The notes under the pieces were generated by a model. That model did not search any database. It was not told the origin of the DNA and worked only from the letters and a program-made list of their open reading frames with translations. Below, piece after piece: positions 8,750-18,036 of a stretch of 64,000 nt of DNA. The translations under genes were made by a program, and so were the position numbers. The DNA is taken from positions 26,005 to 90,004 of the forward strand of contig CAIVDV010000048.1 in the NCBI GenBank assembly GCA_903904755.1, written 5' to 3'. Every line of letters begins with the position of its first letter. Within the stretch, counting starts at the first letter, position 1. Source of the stretch: an uncultured Acidobacteriaceae bacterium (GTDB lineage: Bacteria > Acidobacteriota > Terriglobia > Terriglobales > Acidobacteriaceae).

Positions 8750-10789
8750 ATGAACATCCGTTTGAACGTGATCACCGCAACGCTCCTCGCAGCCAGCGTG
8801 GTCAGCTTCCACTCCGCACAGGCTCAGGCGCCTGCCCCGGAAATGAAGGCCGTGAAGCACACCGCCAAGCCCAAGCCGGCCCCAGCCGCCACCTCGGAAG
8901 ATCTGCAGAAGCTCAAGGAAGAGATGGAATCGCAGATCAATGCCCTCAAGGGCGAGCTCTCCGAGCGCGACGCCAAGCTCAAGCAGGCCCAGGAGGCCGC
9001 CGTCGCCGCACAGCAGCAGGCCGATAAGGCCACCGCCGTTGCCACTGAGCAGCAGAAGGCTCTCACCGACAACGCCGCTGCCGTCACCGCGCTCTCCACC
9101 ACCGTCACCGACCTCAAGGGCACCCAAGCCTCCATCGCCGGTACCATTCAGGACGATCAGGCCAAGATCAAGAAAGCCATCGAGTCCCCTGACACCCTGC
9201 ACTTCAAGGGCATCACCATCACCCCCGGCGGCTACATGGCTGCGGAAACCGTCTGGCGTTCCCACGCCACCGGCGGCGACATCCCCACCGCCTTCTCCGG
9301 CATTCCCTACGAGCACGCCGACGCCTACAACCTCTCCGAGTTCTACGGCTCTGCACGCCAGTCCCGTATCACCCTCGAGGCCAAGGGCAAGACCCCCTTC
9401 GGCACCCTCCGTGGCTACGACGAAGCCGACTTCCTCGGCACCGGCGTCACCTCCAATGCCAACCAGTCCAACAGCTACGTCCTCCGCCAGCGCGTCATCT
9501 TTGCGGAAGCCGCTCTCAATCACGGCTGGACCTTCGCGGGCGGCCAGCTCTGGTCACTCGCCTCTGAAGGCAAGTCCGGCATCAAGAGCGACCCCTCCAA
9601 CACCGCAACCCCGCTCGCCATTGACCCCAACTACTCGGCCGGCTTTGTCTGGGCTCGCCAGTACGGCTTCCGCGTCGTCAAGTCCTTCAAGAAGGGCGCC
9701 GTCGCAGTCGCCGCGGAAAACCCTGAAATCCTCTACACTGCCGCCCTCGCCGGCAACACCCCGTACGCGGTGCTCGGCTCGGCCGGTGCCAACGGTGGCG
9801 CATACAACGCGGCTGTCAGCAACTGCTCCAACGCCAGCTACACCGTCTACTCTGAGGCGGCCGGTTCCGTCACCTCCGCCACCAAGTACCTCAACCTCTG
9901 CTCCAATCTGGCAAACATCACCTTCAACAAGGCTCCCGATGTCCTTGCCAAAATTGCCATCGATCCAGGCTTCGGTCACTACGAGCTCTTCGGCATCGGC
10001 CGCTTCGCTCATGAAACCGTCTACCCCGGCATCACCAACAACAGCTTCCTCTACGGTGGCGTAACCGACACCAACAACATCACCATCCCCACCCTCACCA
10101 CCACCGGCGCCTACAAGGTCAGCAAGGTCCTCGGCGGCATCGGTGCCAGCGCCCGCGTCAGCTTCGACAAAAAGCTCGACCTCGGCGCCAAGGTCCTGTA
10201 CGGTCACGGTGTCGGCCGCTACGGCAACACCACCCTCAACGACATGTCGAACAAGCCCGACGGCTCCTTCGACGCCCTCAAGAACACCTCCTTCCTCGGC
10301 ACCGCCGAGTTCAACCCCACTCCCCGCCTCGTCATCTACGCCAACTTCGGCGGCGACCTCGTTGACCGTCACGCCTACTCGGCACAGGACACCTCCTTCG
10401 CCGGTCTCCAGCCCAACATCACCAAGGCCAAGTTCACCGCGGCCTCCGGCAGCACTCCCGGCGCCATCACCTTCACCACCGGCAACGCTGCCGTCGGCTA
10501 CGGTTCCGCGCTCACCTCCAACGCAGGCTGCTCCACCACCGGCAACCCCACCTACACCGGCACCGGCTTCTATCCCGCCGGCTCCTGCGGCGCCGCCACT
10601 CACGAGGTTGTTGAAGGTACCCTCGGATACTGGTACGACCTCTACAAGGGTCCCGCCGGTCGCCTCCGTCAGGGCCTCCAGTACTCCTATGCCACCCGCA
10701 ACGCCTGGCTCGATTCTGAAACCATCCCGGTCGGCGCAAAGGGCATTGAGAACATGTTCTTCACCTCCTTCCGCTACTACCTCCCGTAA
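8750..10789 (+). CDS. Outer-membrane porin with N-terminal coiled coil (DcaP-like)
   Basis: A 679-residue outer-membrane protein. Residues 1-26 form a signal peptide (ending SAQAQA), about 48-130 a heptad-patterned coiled coil rich in Ala, Gln and Lys, and the rest a beta barrel with alternating hydrophobic residues and Gly/Tyr turns. The end FTSFRYYLP has the aromatic C-terminus typical of such barrels. The arrangement of coiled coil plus barrel resembles DcaP-type or phosphate-selective porins, so passive uptake of an anionic solute is likely. Codon use is less extreme than in its neighbours (more AAG and GGC), consistent with high expression. A strong terminator follows. Confidence 0.8.
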   Translation: MNIRLNVITATLLAASVVSFHSAQAQAPAPEMKAVKHTAKPKPAPAATSEDLQKLKEEMESQINALKGELSERDAKLKQAQEAAVAAQQQADKATAVATEQQKALTDNAAAVTALSTTVTDLKGTQASIAGTIQDDQAKIKKAIESPDTLHFKGITITPGGYMAAETVWRSHATGGDIPTAFSGIPYEHADAYNLSEFYGSARQSRITLEAKGKTPFGTLRGYDEADFLGTGVTSNANQSNSYVLRQRVIFAEAALNHGWTFAGGQLWSLASEGKSGIKSDPSNTATPLAIDPNYSAGFVWARQYGFRVVKSFKKGAVAVAAENPEILYTAALAGNTPYAVLGSAGANGGAYNAAVSNCSNASYTVYSEAAGSVTSATKYLNLCSNLANITFNKAPDVLAKIAIDPGFGHYELFGIGRFAHETVYPGITNNSFLYGGVTDTNNITIPTLTTTGAYKVSKVLGGIGASARVSFDKKLDLGAKVLYGHGVGRYGNTTLNDMSNKPDGSFDALKNTSFLGTAEFNPTPRLVIYANFGGDLVDRHAYSAQDTSFAGLQPNITKAKFTAASGSTPGAITFTTGNAAVGYGSALTSNAGCSTTGNPTYTGTGFYPAGSCGAATHEVVEGTLGYWYDLYKGPAGRLRQGLQYSYATRNAWLDSETIPVGAKGIENMFFTSFRYYLP

Positions 10790-10813
10790 ACCGAGAGGCA
10801 AGCGCAGCAAGCC

Positions 10814-10851
10814 GAACGGGCATCCCACCTCGGGATGCCCGTTCTCCTTTT
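10814..10851 (+). terminator. Rho-independent terminator of the porin gene
   Basis: A perfect 13-bp stem (GAACGGGCATCCC / GGGATGCCCGTTC) with a five-base loop, followed by TCCTTTT, begins 25 bp after the porin stop codon. It also lies just before the 3' end of the convergent TPR gene. Confidence 0.88.
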
Positions 10852-10863
10852 GCGCAGCACCAC

Positions 10864-13815
10864 CTACCGCTGCCGAATCGCCCGCCCAGCCTGCAGCGTC
10901 CTCAGCGAAGCCTGCAACTGCGCCTCCAGCGCCGCATCCCCGGCCCCATGCGCAATCTCCACAGCCTGCTCTTCGGTCGCCGTCGCTCTCGGGAAATTCC
11001 CTGCCTCCGCGCACGCCGCCGCCAGCGTGCTCAGCAGCCGCGGATCACGCCCATGCGTAATCGTCACCGCCCGCTCCGCCAGCACCACTGCCTCCCGCCC
11101 ATTGCGCAGCGTCGCATCTGGCGAAGTCGCCTCCAGCCACGCCGTGTTGTTCAGCACCTGCACGTTGCCCGGCTCCACCTTCAGTGCCGCATGCCAGTGC
11201 TCCAGCGCCTGCGCCGGCTTGCCGTTCATCATCAGCACCGTACCCAGATACCCGTGCGCATCCGCATTCCTCGGGTCCATCGCCAGCGCCCGCTCAAAAT
11301 GCGGCACCGCCTCCTCCACACTCCCCTTCTGCGTCAGTCCAAGCGCCAGGTTTGAGTGCAGCTCGCTCGTCTCCGGCCCCAGCTCCAGCGCCCGCTGCAA
11401 ATGGTTCACTGCAGCCTCGGCGTCACCTTTTTCCAGCAGCGCATGTCCCAGGTTTCCTTCCGCTCCCCCATACCCGGGGTCGATCTCCAGCGCATTCGTA
11501 AAGCTCGCAATCGCGTCGTCCAGTTTGCCCTGCATCGCCCGCGCCAGCCCCAGGTTGTTGAACGCGTGCGCATACTTCGGGTCGCTCGCAATCGCCTGCT
11601 GATACTCCGACACCGCATCGTCCAGCTTGCCCTCCGATGCCAGCGCAAATCCCAAGTTGTTGTGCGCCTCCGCATAGTCGGGATTGATCGTCAGCGCGTG
11701 CTGATACTCCTCCACCGCGGCAGCAAACTTGTGCTGCCCAGCCAGCGCCCGCCCCAGATTGCTGTACGCCTCCGCATACCCCGGATTCTGCTCCACCGCC
11801 AGCCGCAGATGCACAATCGCCTCCGCACCGCGCCCAGCCTCATCCAGCGTCACACCCAGATTGTTCTGCGCCTCCGGATACACCGGCCGCGCCGCAATGG
11901 ACTGCGTATACGCCGCAATCGCGTCCTCCCGCTTGCCCAGCCGCGACAGCGTCTGCCCGTAGTTGTTGAGCGCCCGCGCATCCTCCGGGCTCATCTCCAG
12001 TGCATGTCTCCACTCCGGCACCGCCTCCGCATATTTGCCCTTCTTCACCAGGTCCGCAGCCACGTCATACTGCTTGTAGAAATCCACCGCCGGCGTGTCG
12101 ATATGCTCAATCCCGCTCGGATCCATATTCACAAACTCCGGAATATTCACCGCACGGTTCGCCGCCGTCGCATTCTCAATCGGAATCGCAGGCGAGTCAT
12201 TGCCGTTCTCATCCACATGCGTCAAAAACATCCGCGTATACGGGCTCTCGCTCTTCGACGAAAACACCAGCCACCGCCCATTCGGGCTCCAGCTGTGCCA
12301 CGAATTCATCAGCCGCGTATTGCACGTCATCTTCCGCGCTTGCCCACCCGCAAACGGCACAATGTACAACTGCGAATCCGGCCGCATCAACTGCCCATTC
12401 TTCGCCTGCACAAACACAATCCACTTCCCGTCCGGCGACACCTTCGGAAAACTGTTGCTCATCCCGTTCTGGCTCGCGCCCTCAATCCGCTCCGGCTCGC
12501 CGCCCCGCCCATCGTTGAAAGGAATCCGGTACAAATCGTACTGAATCTGGATCTCCTTGGGGTCGTTCGCATAGGCCGCCATCTTTCCATCCGCCGGCAA
12601 CGGATCCCGTGCCTCCGCCCGCGAAAACACCAGATACTTCCCATCCGGGCTCCACACCGCATTCGACTGCACATACTTCGGGTCGCTCGCACCTGGCAGC
12701 GGCCGCAGCTTCTTCTCCGCCCGGTCATACCACTGCACAATTCCCTTCGTCGGGTAAAACACCTGCAAAAACCGGTAATCCTTGAAATTCGACACGTAAT
12801 AGAAATTCTGGCTCTTCGACTCCGGTGGCCGCGTCGTCGTCACCACATACTTCCCATCCGGCGACATCTGCGACATGAATCCCACCCGCACCGGGCTCCC
12901 GTTCTCTGACGGAAAACTCGACCACGACACCAGATTCTCCGTCTTGATCGTCATCTTCCGCGCCACATCCACCATCGCGTACAGCCCCTTGTCATTCTGC
13001 GGCCCGTCCATGTCCAACCCCAGCGTCTTCCCGTTCGCCGCAAACGAGTGGCAGTTCGCGCACGTATGCAAATCCGTCATCACCACATGGCTCTTCTCAT
13101 CGGCCACATTCCGCATGCTCCAGTTGATCAGCGGAATCGCACTCGAAGCCAGCGGCTTGATAAACCCCTTCTCCGTCTCCGACGGCATCAGCGGCACATC
13201 GCGGAAGAAAATCGGCGCGTCCACCGGCTCCGTCGCAACATGGATCGTCGCCGACCCCTCCGACACCACCTGCCCGCCCGCATACCCGCGCACCGCAATC
13301 CGCACCGCGCCCGTTCCCGCGTCATGCTTCAGCCGCGCCCAGCTCGCCGCATCCAGCTTGAATGTCCTCGAAGCTGCCTGCTCCGCCGTCAGCTCCGGCA
13401 GCTTGTTCGTGTTCGAAATACAGCGCTGGTCAATCTCGCCCACCTTCATCGGCGTCCCCGCCGCATCCGCATGGATAGCCCCGGCTCCCGACTCAAATGT
13501 CACATCCACCGTCCACCGGCTTGCCGCCTCCGACCCATCCCGCCACACAAAGGTCGGCACCGCAAAGTCCGGCGGAAATATCGCCCCGTTCAGCGGCTCA
13601 TCCAGCACAATTTTCCCCAGCGTCGCCGTCTGCGCCGCCCGCACCCCATACACCCGGCCGGCCGACAGTCCAGCCAGTACCCCGCCAGCCGCCAGCACCG
13701 CCGCAGCAGCCGTCATCAATGCCTTCAACAGCAGCCGAACCCGGGCACGGTTCCTCGCGCTCGGCACCTCGCCGGCAACGCAATCCACCTTGCCGATATT
13801 GAATGGAAATGTCAT
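10864..13815 (-). CDS. Membrane-anchored CxxCH / PD40 / TPR protein
   Basis: A 983-residue protein with an unusual domain chain. A transmembrane anchor lies at 29-51 and a beta-rich domain at about 62-200. A cytochrome c-type heme motif CANCH is at 252-256. TolB-type PD40 propeller repeats run from about 285 to 560 (MSPDGKYVV, WSPDGKYLVFS, VSPDGKWIVF, WSPNGRWLVFS). The rest holds about ten tetratricopeptide repeats (for example AHNNLGFALASEGKLDDAV). The ATG at 13815 was chosen for a GGAG eight bases upstream. The family function is unknown to me; a periplasmic scaffold with a redox or heme-sensing module is an inference. It converges on the porin gene. Confidence 0.85.
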   Translation of the reverse strand: MTFPFNIGKVDCVAGEVPSARNRARVRLLLKALMTAAAAVLAAGGVLAGLSAGRVYGVRAAQTATLGKIVLDEPLNGAIFPPDFAVPTFVWRDGSEAASRWTVDVTFESGAGAIHADAAGTPMKVGEIDQRCISNTNKLPELTAEQAASRTFKLDAASWARLKHDAGTGAVRIAVRGYAGGQVVSEGSATIHVATEPVDAPIFFRDVPLMPSETEKGFIKPLASSAIPLINWSMRNVADEKSHVVMTDLHTCANCHSFAANGKTLGLDMDGPQNDKGLYAMVDVARKMTIKTENLVSWSSFPSENGSPVRVGFMSQMSPDGKYVVTTTRPPESKSQNFYYVSNFKDYRFLQVFYPTKGIVQWYDRAEKKLRPLPGASDPKYVQSNAVWSPDGKYLVFSRAEARDPLPADGKMAAYANDPKEIQIQYDLYRIPFNDGRGGEPERIEGASQNGMSNSFPKVSPDGKWIVFVQAKNGQLMRPDSQLYIVPFAGGQARKMTCNTRLMNSWHSWSPNGRWLVFSSKSESPYTRMFLTHVDENGNDSPAIPIENATAANRAVNIPEFVNMDPSGIEHIDTPAVDFYKQYDVAADLVKKGKYAEAVPEWRHALEMSPEDARALNNYGQTLSRLGKREDAIAAYTQSIAARPVYPEAQNNLGVTLDEAGRGAEAIVHLRLAVEQNPGYAEAYSNLGRALAGQHKFAAAVEEYQHALTINPDYAEAHNNLGFALASEGKLDDAVSEYQQAIASDPKYAHAFNNLGLARAMQGKLDDAIASFTNALEIDPGYGGAEGNLGHALLEKGDAEAAVNHLQRALELGPETSELHSNLALGLTQKGSVEEAVPHFERALAMDPRNADAHGYLGTVLMMNGKPAQALEHWHAALKVEPGNVQVLNNTAWLEATSPDATLRNGREAVVLAERAVTITHGRDPRLLSTLAAACAEAGNFPRATATEEQAVEIAHGAGDAALEAQLQASLRTLQAGRAIRQR

Positions 13816-13966
13816 TTGGGAAGCTCCGAAACTTGGGAGTGGATTCGGCCATCGCGCCGTCTCAAGACCAAATCCTACCACCGCAGCGATACCTTCGGCC
13901 CTCCCCCAGGCAGCCGCCTCCCAACCCTGGGCAATTCGATTTTCTTCCCCTCAAACCCGCCCGCAA

Positions 13967-13995
13967 TTGCCCTCCACTCCCAATTCCCCTACACT
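13967..13995 (+). promoter_or_regulatory. Promoter of tRNA-Leu
   Basis: TTGCCC at 13967-13972 and TACACT at 13990-13995 are separated by exactly 17 bases, and the mature tRNA begins 38 bases downstream. It is the clearest -35/-10 pair in the window. Confidence 0.65.
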
Positions 13996-14033
13996 CAACA
14001 CAGGCTGCCGTGGTGCCCGCTGGCTCCACACAC

Positions 14034-14118
14034 GCGGAAGTGGCGAAATTGGCAGACGCACCAGACTTAGGATCTGGCGGGGTAACCCATAGGGGTTCAA
14101 GTCCCCTCTTCCGCACCA
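14034..14118 (+). tRNA. tRNA-Leu (anticodon UAG)
   Basis: An 85-nt gene with acceptor stem GCGGAAG pairing with CTTCCGC, discriminator A and encoded CCA. The anticodon arm is CCAGA-CTTAGGA-TCTGG, giving anticodon TAG (UAG), which reads CUA and by wobble other CUN leucine codons. A long variable arm, as expected for a class II tRNA, and the T arm GGGGTTCAAGTCCCC are present. Its last 22 bases overlap the 3' end of the convergent permease gene. Confidence 0.96.
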
Positions 14119-15524
14119 TCCCTCTCAGCCAGCCACCGCAACTTCCACCGCGAAATCAAATACACCACCACCCCGGCACCCACCAGGAACACCGTCCCGC
14201 CCACCACCTTCACCGCCGCCAGAAACTTGTCCGGCTCGTCATCTGCCGGAACCATCGACAGCGCAATCGTCATCGCCGTGCTGCAAAATCCCACCACCCC
14301 CAGCACAATCGCCACCGGCCGCCCCCCCGGAACCCGTCGCACCTCCGGCCCCGCCGGCCTCCCCTGCAGCCGAATCATCGCCGCAAACAGGTACAGATAC
14401 GGCAGGAAATACGCGATGATGGCCATGCTTACCATCACCTCATACGCGCCCCGCACACTCGTCCCCGCCTGCCCCAGCACCGTCAGCACCATCCCCGCCA
14501 GCCCGTATGCCCCAATCGCCACCCACGGCGTGCGAAACCGCTTGTGAATCCACCCGAACATCGGCGGCAGGCACTGGTCGATTCCCGCCACAAACGGCAA
14601 CCGCGATGTCGACGACAAAAACGCCGCCGCACTCCCCACCGCATTCAACCCCACCAGCAGCGCCATCGGTGCCACCAGCCACATCATCCCCAGCTTCCCG
14701 CTCAGGATGCGAATCCCGTTCATGAACCCATCCGGCCCCGCCACAGCCTCGCTCGGCAGCGCCACCAGCAGCGACGCCGTCCCGGCAATGTACCCAAGCG
14801 CCAGCACGCACCCCCCCAGCACAATCGCCCACGGAATCACCTTCCGCGGATTCCGGATCTCATCCCCCATCGAACTCCCCGCCTCCACCCCGCCAAAGGC
14901 AAAAAACACGCTCGACCAGAACACCGCATTCTTCAGCGTCAGCTTCGGCGTCAGGCTCGCCGCGTCAAACGCGTTCGCCGCGCCAAAGTGCCAGTACGCC
15001 AGCCCCGCCAGCACCAGCAGAATCGACAGCGGAATCAGGCTCCCCAGCGAACTCACATTGTTCAGCCACTTGCCCGCATCCACGCCGACGATGTTCAGCA
15101 GCGTAATCAGCGCCAGCCACCCCACCGCAAATGCCATGGAGTACCAGGGACTGCCCGCCAGCGCAATCGCCTTCGGCCCAAACGCAAACAGCACACTCGC
15201 CGCGCCAAAATACAGCACCCCCGAGAAAAACGGCAGGTTGCTCATCCAGTACGTCCACGCGCACACAAACCCGCTGAACCCGCCAAACGCCTCGCGGGTC
15301 CACACATAGATCCCGCCCTCTTCCGGATACCGCGACGACAGCTCCGCCACGCACGCCGCCAGCGGCACAAAAAAGCACGTCAGCGCCGCCACCCAAACCA
15401 CCAGAATGCTCGGCCCTGCCGCAGCCGCCATCGCCGTCCAGCGCACGCTCAGGCCGCTCACGATGTAGAAAAGCAACAGATCCCGGAACCCGATGCTCCG
15501 CTTCAAAGTCGGCGTATCTGCCAT
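14097..15524 (-). CDS. APC-family amino acid permease
   Basis: A 475-residue inner-membrane amino acid transporter of the APC superfamily with about 12 hydrophobic segments. Conserved features are SSRYPEEGGIYVWTREAFGG in the first cytoplasmic loop and FAFGGVEAGSSMGDEIRNP around helix 6; the latter resembles glutamate/GABA-antiporter-type members. It is not close to the permease at 4.1-5.5 kb. Its TGA stop at 14099-14097 lies inside the T arm of tRNA-Leu on the opposite strand, so the mRNA end is antisense to the tRNA. Substrate is unknown. Confidence 0.9.
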   Translation of the reverse strand: MADTPTLKRSIGFRDLLLFYIVSGLSVRWTAMAAAAGPSILVVWVAALTCFFVPLAACVAELSSRYPEEGGIYVWTREAFGGFSGFVCAWTYWMSNLPFFSGVLYFGAASVLFAFGPKAIALAGSPWYSMAFAVGWLALITLLNIVGVDAGKWLNNVSSLGSLIPLSILLVLAGLAYWHFGAANAFDAASLTPKLTLKNAVFWSSVFFAFGGVEAGSSMGDEIRNPRKVIPWAIVLGGCVLALGYIAGTASLLVALPSEAVAGPDGFMNGIRILSGKLGMMWLVAPMALLVGLNAVGSAAAFLSSTSRLPFVAGIDQCLPPMFGWIHKRFRTPWVAIGAYGLAGMVLTVLGQAGTSVRGAYEVMVSMAIIAYFLPYLYLFAAMIRLQGRPAGPEVRRVPGGRPVAIVLGVVGFCSTAMTIALSMVPADDEPDKFLAAVKVVGGTVFLVGAGVVVYLISRWKLRWLAERDGAEEGT

Positions 15525-15606
15525 ATCCGGCGAAGCATAGCAAAGCCACGCAACCCCTGGGAACTACATTCCGCAGCCTCCCTCGCCCATCCCTCCCCGG
15601 CCCCGG

Positions 15607-15612
15607 TACAAT
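15607..15612 (+). promoter_or_regulatory. Putative -10 element of the saccharopine dehydrogenase-like gene
   Basis: TACAAT lies 51 bases before the GTG start, leaving a leader of roughly 45 nt that contains the small hairpin CCTGG-TGGCCG-CCAGG and the Shine-Dalgarno GAGG. Confidence 0.4.
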
Positions 15613-15663
15613 TCCTCCCTGGTGGCCGCCAGGGCCAATTCCCACCACCAAGCGAGGCATATC

Positions 15664-16749
15664 GTGAGTCAAAAGGTCGTCGTACTGGGCGCTGGACGCG
15701 TCGGAAAAGTCATCGCGGCAGATCTCTCCCGCGACTTCGATGTCACCTCTGCTGACATCAACAGCCAGGCACTCGATGCCCTGGCCGCCCGCCATCCCGT
15801 CAAAACCCGCATCACCGACCTCTCCGACGCCGCAGAAATTGCCGCCGCCATCGCCCCCGCCGACCTCGTCGTCTGCGCCGTCCCCGGACACATGGGCTTC
15901 CGCACCCTCCGCACCATCCTCGAAAATCGCAAAAACGTCGTCGACATCTCCTTCTTCGCCGAAGATGCCTTCGAGCTCGACGCCCTCGCCCGCGCCAACA
16001 ACCTCATCGCCGCCGTCGACTGCGGCATCGCCCCCGGCGACCCCGACTTCCTCGCCGGCTACTTCGCACCCCGCATGGATATCCAGAACTTCGAGTTCCT
16101 CGTCGGCGGCCTCCACTTCCACCGCACCGGCCCCGACCAGTACCTCCCCACCTTCTCCCCGCCCGACGTCTGGGAGGAGTACACCCGCCCCGCCCGCTAC
16201 GTCGTCAACAACCAGCTCGTCACCATGCCCGCTCTCTCTGAGCCTGAGCTCATCGAGTTCAACATCCAGGGCCACCACCTCGTCCTTGAAGCCTTCAACA
16301 CCGACGGCCTCCGCTCCCTCATCACCACCATGCACGGCCGCATCCCCAACATGAAGGAGAAAACCCTCCGCTTCCCCGGCCACATCGCCTACATCCGCAA
16401 CCTCCAGGAAACAGGCACCCCCTGGACCCCTGACTCATGGCAACCCGGCGAAGACGAAGACGAGTTCACCCTCCTGCAAGTCCGCATCGAAGGCACCGAA
16501 GCCGGCCTCCGCAAGCACTTCGCCTACACCCTCTTCGCCACCTGGGACAACGACCTCAAACTCAGTTCCATGTCCCGCACCACCGGCCTCAGTTGCACCG
16601 GCGTCGCCCGCTGCATCCTCGACGGCGCATACACCCGCATCGGCATCTCCCCGCCCTCCTTCATCGGCGAAGCTCCCGGCTGCCTCGACCGCATCCTCAC
16701 CCACCTCCGCAGCCGCAACATCACCCTCGACCTTCAGCAACTCCCCTGA
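15664..16749 (+). CDS. Saccharopine dehydrogenase family oxidoreductase
   Basis: A 361-residue NAD(P)-dependent enzyme. The N-terminal Rossmann fold has VVVLGAGRVGKVIAADL with GAGRVG at 9-14. The substrate domain contains DCGIAPGDPDFLAGYF and HGRIPNMKEKTLRFPGH, as in short bacterial saccharopine dehydrogenase/lysine 6-dehydrogenase-like proteins. A role in lysine metabolism is therefore likely but not proven. The GTG at 15664 is preferred because GAGG lies six bases upstream; an in-frame ATG at 15622 adds 14 unlikely residues. The gene is monocistronic and converges on an amidohydrolase gene across two strong hairpins. Confidence 0.85.
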   Translation: MSQKVVVLGAGRVGKVIAADLSRDFDVTSADINSQALDALAARHPVKTRITDLSDAAEIAAAIAPADLVVCAVPGHMGFRTLRTILENRKNVVDISFFAEDAFELDALARANNLIAAVDCGIAPGDPDFLAGYFAPRMDIQNFEFLVGGLHFHRTGPDQYLPTFSPPDVWEEYTRPARYVVNNQLVTMPALSEPELIEFNIQGHHLVLEAFNTDGLRSLITTMHGRIPNMKEKTLRFPGHIAYIRNLQETGTPWTPDSWQPGEDEDEFTLLQVRIEGTEAGLRKHFAYTLFATWDNDLKLSSMSRTTGLSCTGVARCILDGAYTRIGISPPSFIGEAPGCLDRILTHLRSRNITLDLQQLP

Positions 16750-16771
16750 ATCCCTCCCTCCTCCAAACGGC

Positions 16772-16804
16772 AAGAGGCCCCTCCCACCCAGGGAGAGGCC
16801 TCTT
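16772..16804. terminator. Bidirectional terminator between convergent genes
   Basis: AAGAGGCC-C-CTCCC pairs with GGGAG-A-GGCCTCTT around a five-base loop, a 14-position stem with one mismatch. The A and T flanks fit termination in either direction. It is 23 bp after the saccharopine dehydrogenase-like stop. Confidence 0.7.
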
Positions 16805-16821
16805 CAGAATTCCAACACTCG

Positions 16822-16895
16822 GTGCCCCACATCTCCCGGCGCTCTTTGCCGGGAGATGTGGGAATCCCTGACCCCTGACCCCTGCCCCCTGAAAC
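16822..16895 (+). repeat. Family B hairpin plus heptamer run
   Basis: GGTGCC is followed by a perfect 15-bp stem (CCCACATCTCCCGGC at 16826-16840, GCCGGGAGATGTGGG at 16848-16862) with a seven-base loop. Four CCCTGAC-like heptamers follow at 16866-16893, abutting the stop of the amidohydrolase gene. The stem could also act as a terminator. Confidence 0.8.
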
Positions 16896-16896
16896 C

Positions 16897-17910
16897 CTAC
16901 TTCTTCCCCCCATCCAGCCGCAGAAACCGCGCCGCATTGTTGTACAAAATATCCCGCTTCTCTTCCGGCGTCAGGTAATCCGCATTCTGAATCACGCTGA
17001 TGGAATACCCCATCAGCTTCGGCCATTCCATCTGGTCGGTCCCGAACATGATCCGGTCTTCAAATCCCCCATCCACCAACCGCTCAATATACCGGTTCAC
17101 TTCCTTGATCGGATAGCTCCAGATCAGCCCCGCCACATCCACATACACATGGCTGTTGGCCTGCAGCAGTGTCAGCATGTTGTCAATCATCGGATATCCG
17201 GCATGCATCACCTGCACCCGCAACTTCGGGTGCCGCGCCAGCAACTCCTCCAGCAGCAGCGGATTCCCCGCCGACCCGCGAAACTTCGGCATCGCAACAT
17301 TCGCCCGGCCCGATCCGCCCGTGCCCATATGAATCGCCACCGGCACGTCCAGTTCCTCCGCCAGCGCAAAATACTTGTCCACGCTCATGTCGCTCGGGCT
17401 CAGCCCCTCATACTGCAACCCAATTTCGCCCATCACCTTGAAGCCGCCAGTCGTAAAATCCTTCCGCAGCTCATCCAGCGCCACCCGCGCCCCAGGGTCC
17501 ATCCCCTCGTTGAAGCTCGTTCCCGGAATCACCCGCCCCGGCATCGCGTCCTTCCACTTCTGCACGCTCTTCTCGTCGCCAAACACCACCGCGGTCACGT
17601 TCAGCCGCTCCATCTCCGCCGCCATGTCCTTCAGATACTCACCCTTGGCAGAGGGATACAGCTTCGGCGTGCACTCCTCCTGCGCCCACCCGAACGGAGC
17701 CTCCTTCGTCGCCGGGTCCGACGCCAGAAACTTCGAGGTATTCGGACACACCGCGCCCATCCCCGGAAACGACTCGTCCATCGCATGAACATGTACATCA
17801 ATCACCGGTAGCGGCTTCTCCGTCGTGTTCTGCGCCATCATCGGCATCCCCGCCACCATCACCGCCGCGCCCATCAGCGCAACCCGGCTCAATCCCAGCC
17901 CTCGCACCAT
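16897..17910 (-). CDS. Secreted amidohydrolase 2 family protein
   Basis: A 337-residue metal-dependent hydrolase of the amidohydrolase-related (PF04909-type) TIM-barrel family with a signal peptide at about 1-26 (ending MMAQ). The metal-site motif VIDVHVHAMDESF is at 35-48. GEIGLQYEG, VAIHMGTGG, VQVMHAGYP and MFGTDQMEWP carry the later His and Asp ligands. Start: ATG at 17910 with GAAGGAG about eight bases upstream; an upstream extension is low-complexity and antisense to the next gene. Relatives are decarboxylases or lactonases acting on small carboxylates. The physiological substrate is unknown. Confidence 0.87.
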   Translation of the reverse strand: MVRGLGLSRVALMGAAVMVAGMPMMAQNTTEKPLPVIDVHVHAMDESFPGMGAVCPNTSKFLASDPATKEAPFGWAQEECTPKLYPSAKGEYLKDMAAEMERLNVTAVVFGDEKSVQKWKDAMPGRVIPGTSFNEGMDPGARVALDELRKDFTTGGFKVMGEIGLQYEGLSPSDMSVDKYFALAEELDVPVAIHMGTGGSGRANVAMPKFRGSAGNPLLLEELLARHPKLRVQVMHAGYPMIDNMLTLLQANSHVYVDVAGLIWSYPIKEVNRYIERLVDGGFEDRIMFGTDQMEWPKLMGYSISVIQNADYLTPEEKRDILYNNAARFLRLDGGKK

Positions 17911-18023
17911 CACAACTCTCCTTCGCGCCAAACCAGTTGGCCAATTCACCCGCCAATTATCCACCACTCCCCCAGCCCCCTGTCTTGCGCGTTCCCCTCT
18001 TTCTCTCCCTACTCCCCGCCTGC

Positions 18024-18029
18024 TACCCT
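18024..18029 (+). promoter_or_regulatory. Putative -10 element for a leaderless start
   Basis: TACCCT ends seven bases before the ATG at 18037, with no Shine-Dalgarno between. Confidence 0.4.
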
Positions 18030-18036
18030 CGCTTCC

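Noticed and set aside
13803..15755. A 650-codon plus-strand open frame across tRNA-Leu
   Set aside because: It is low-complexity His/Arg/Pro sequence, antisense to the permease and running through the tRNA; no domain is recognisable.
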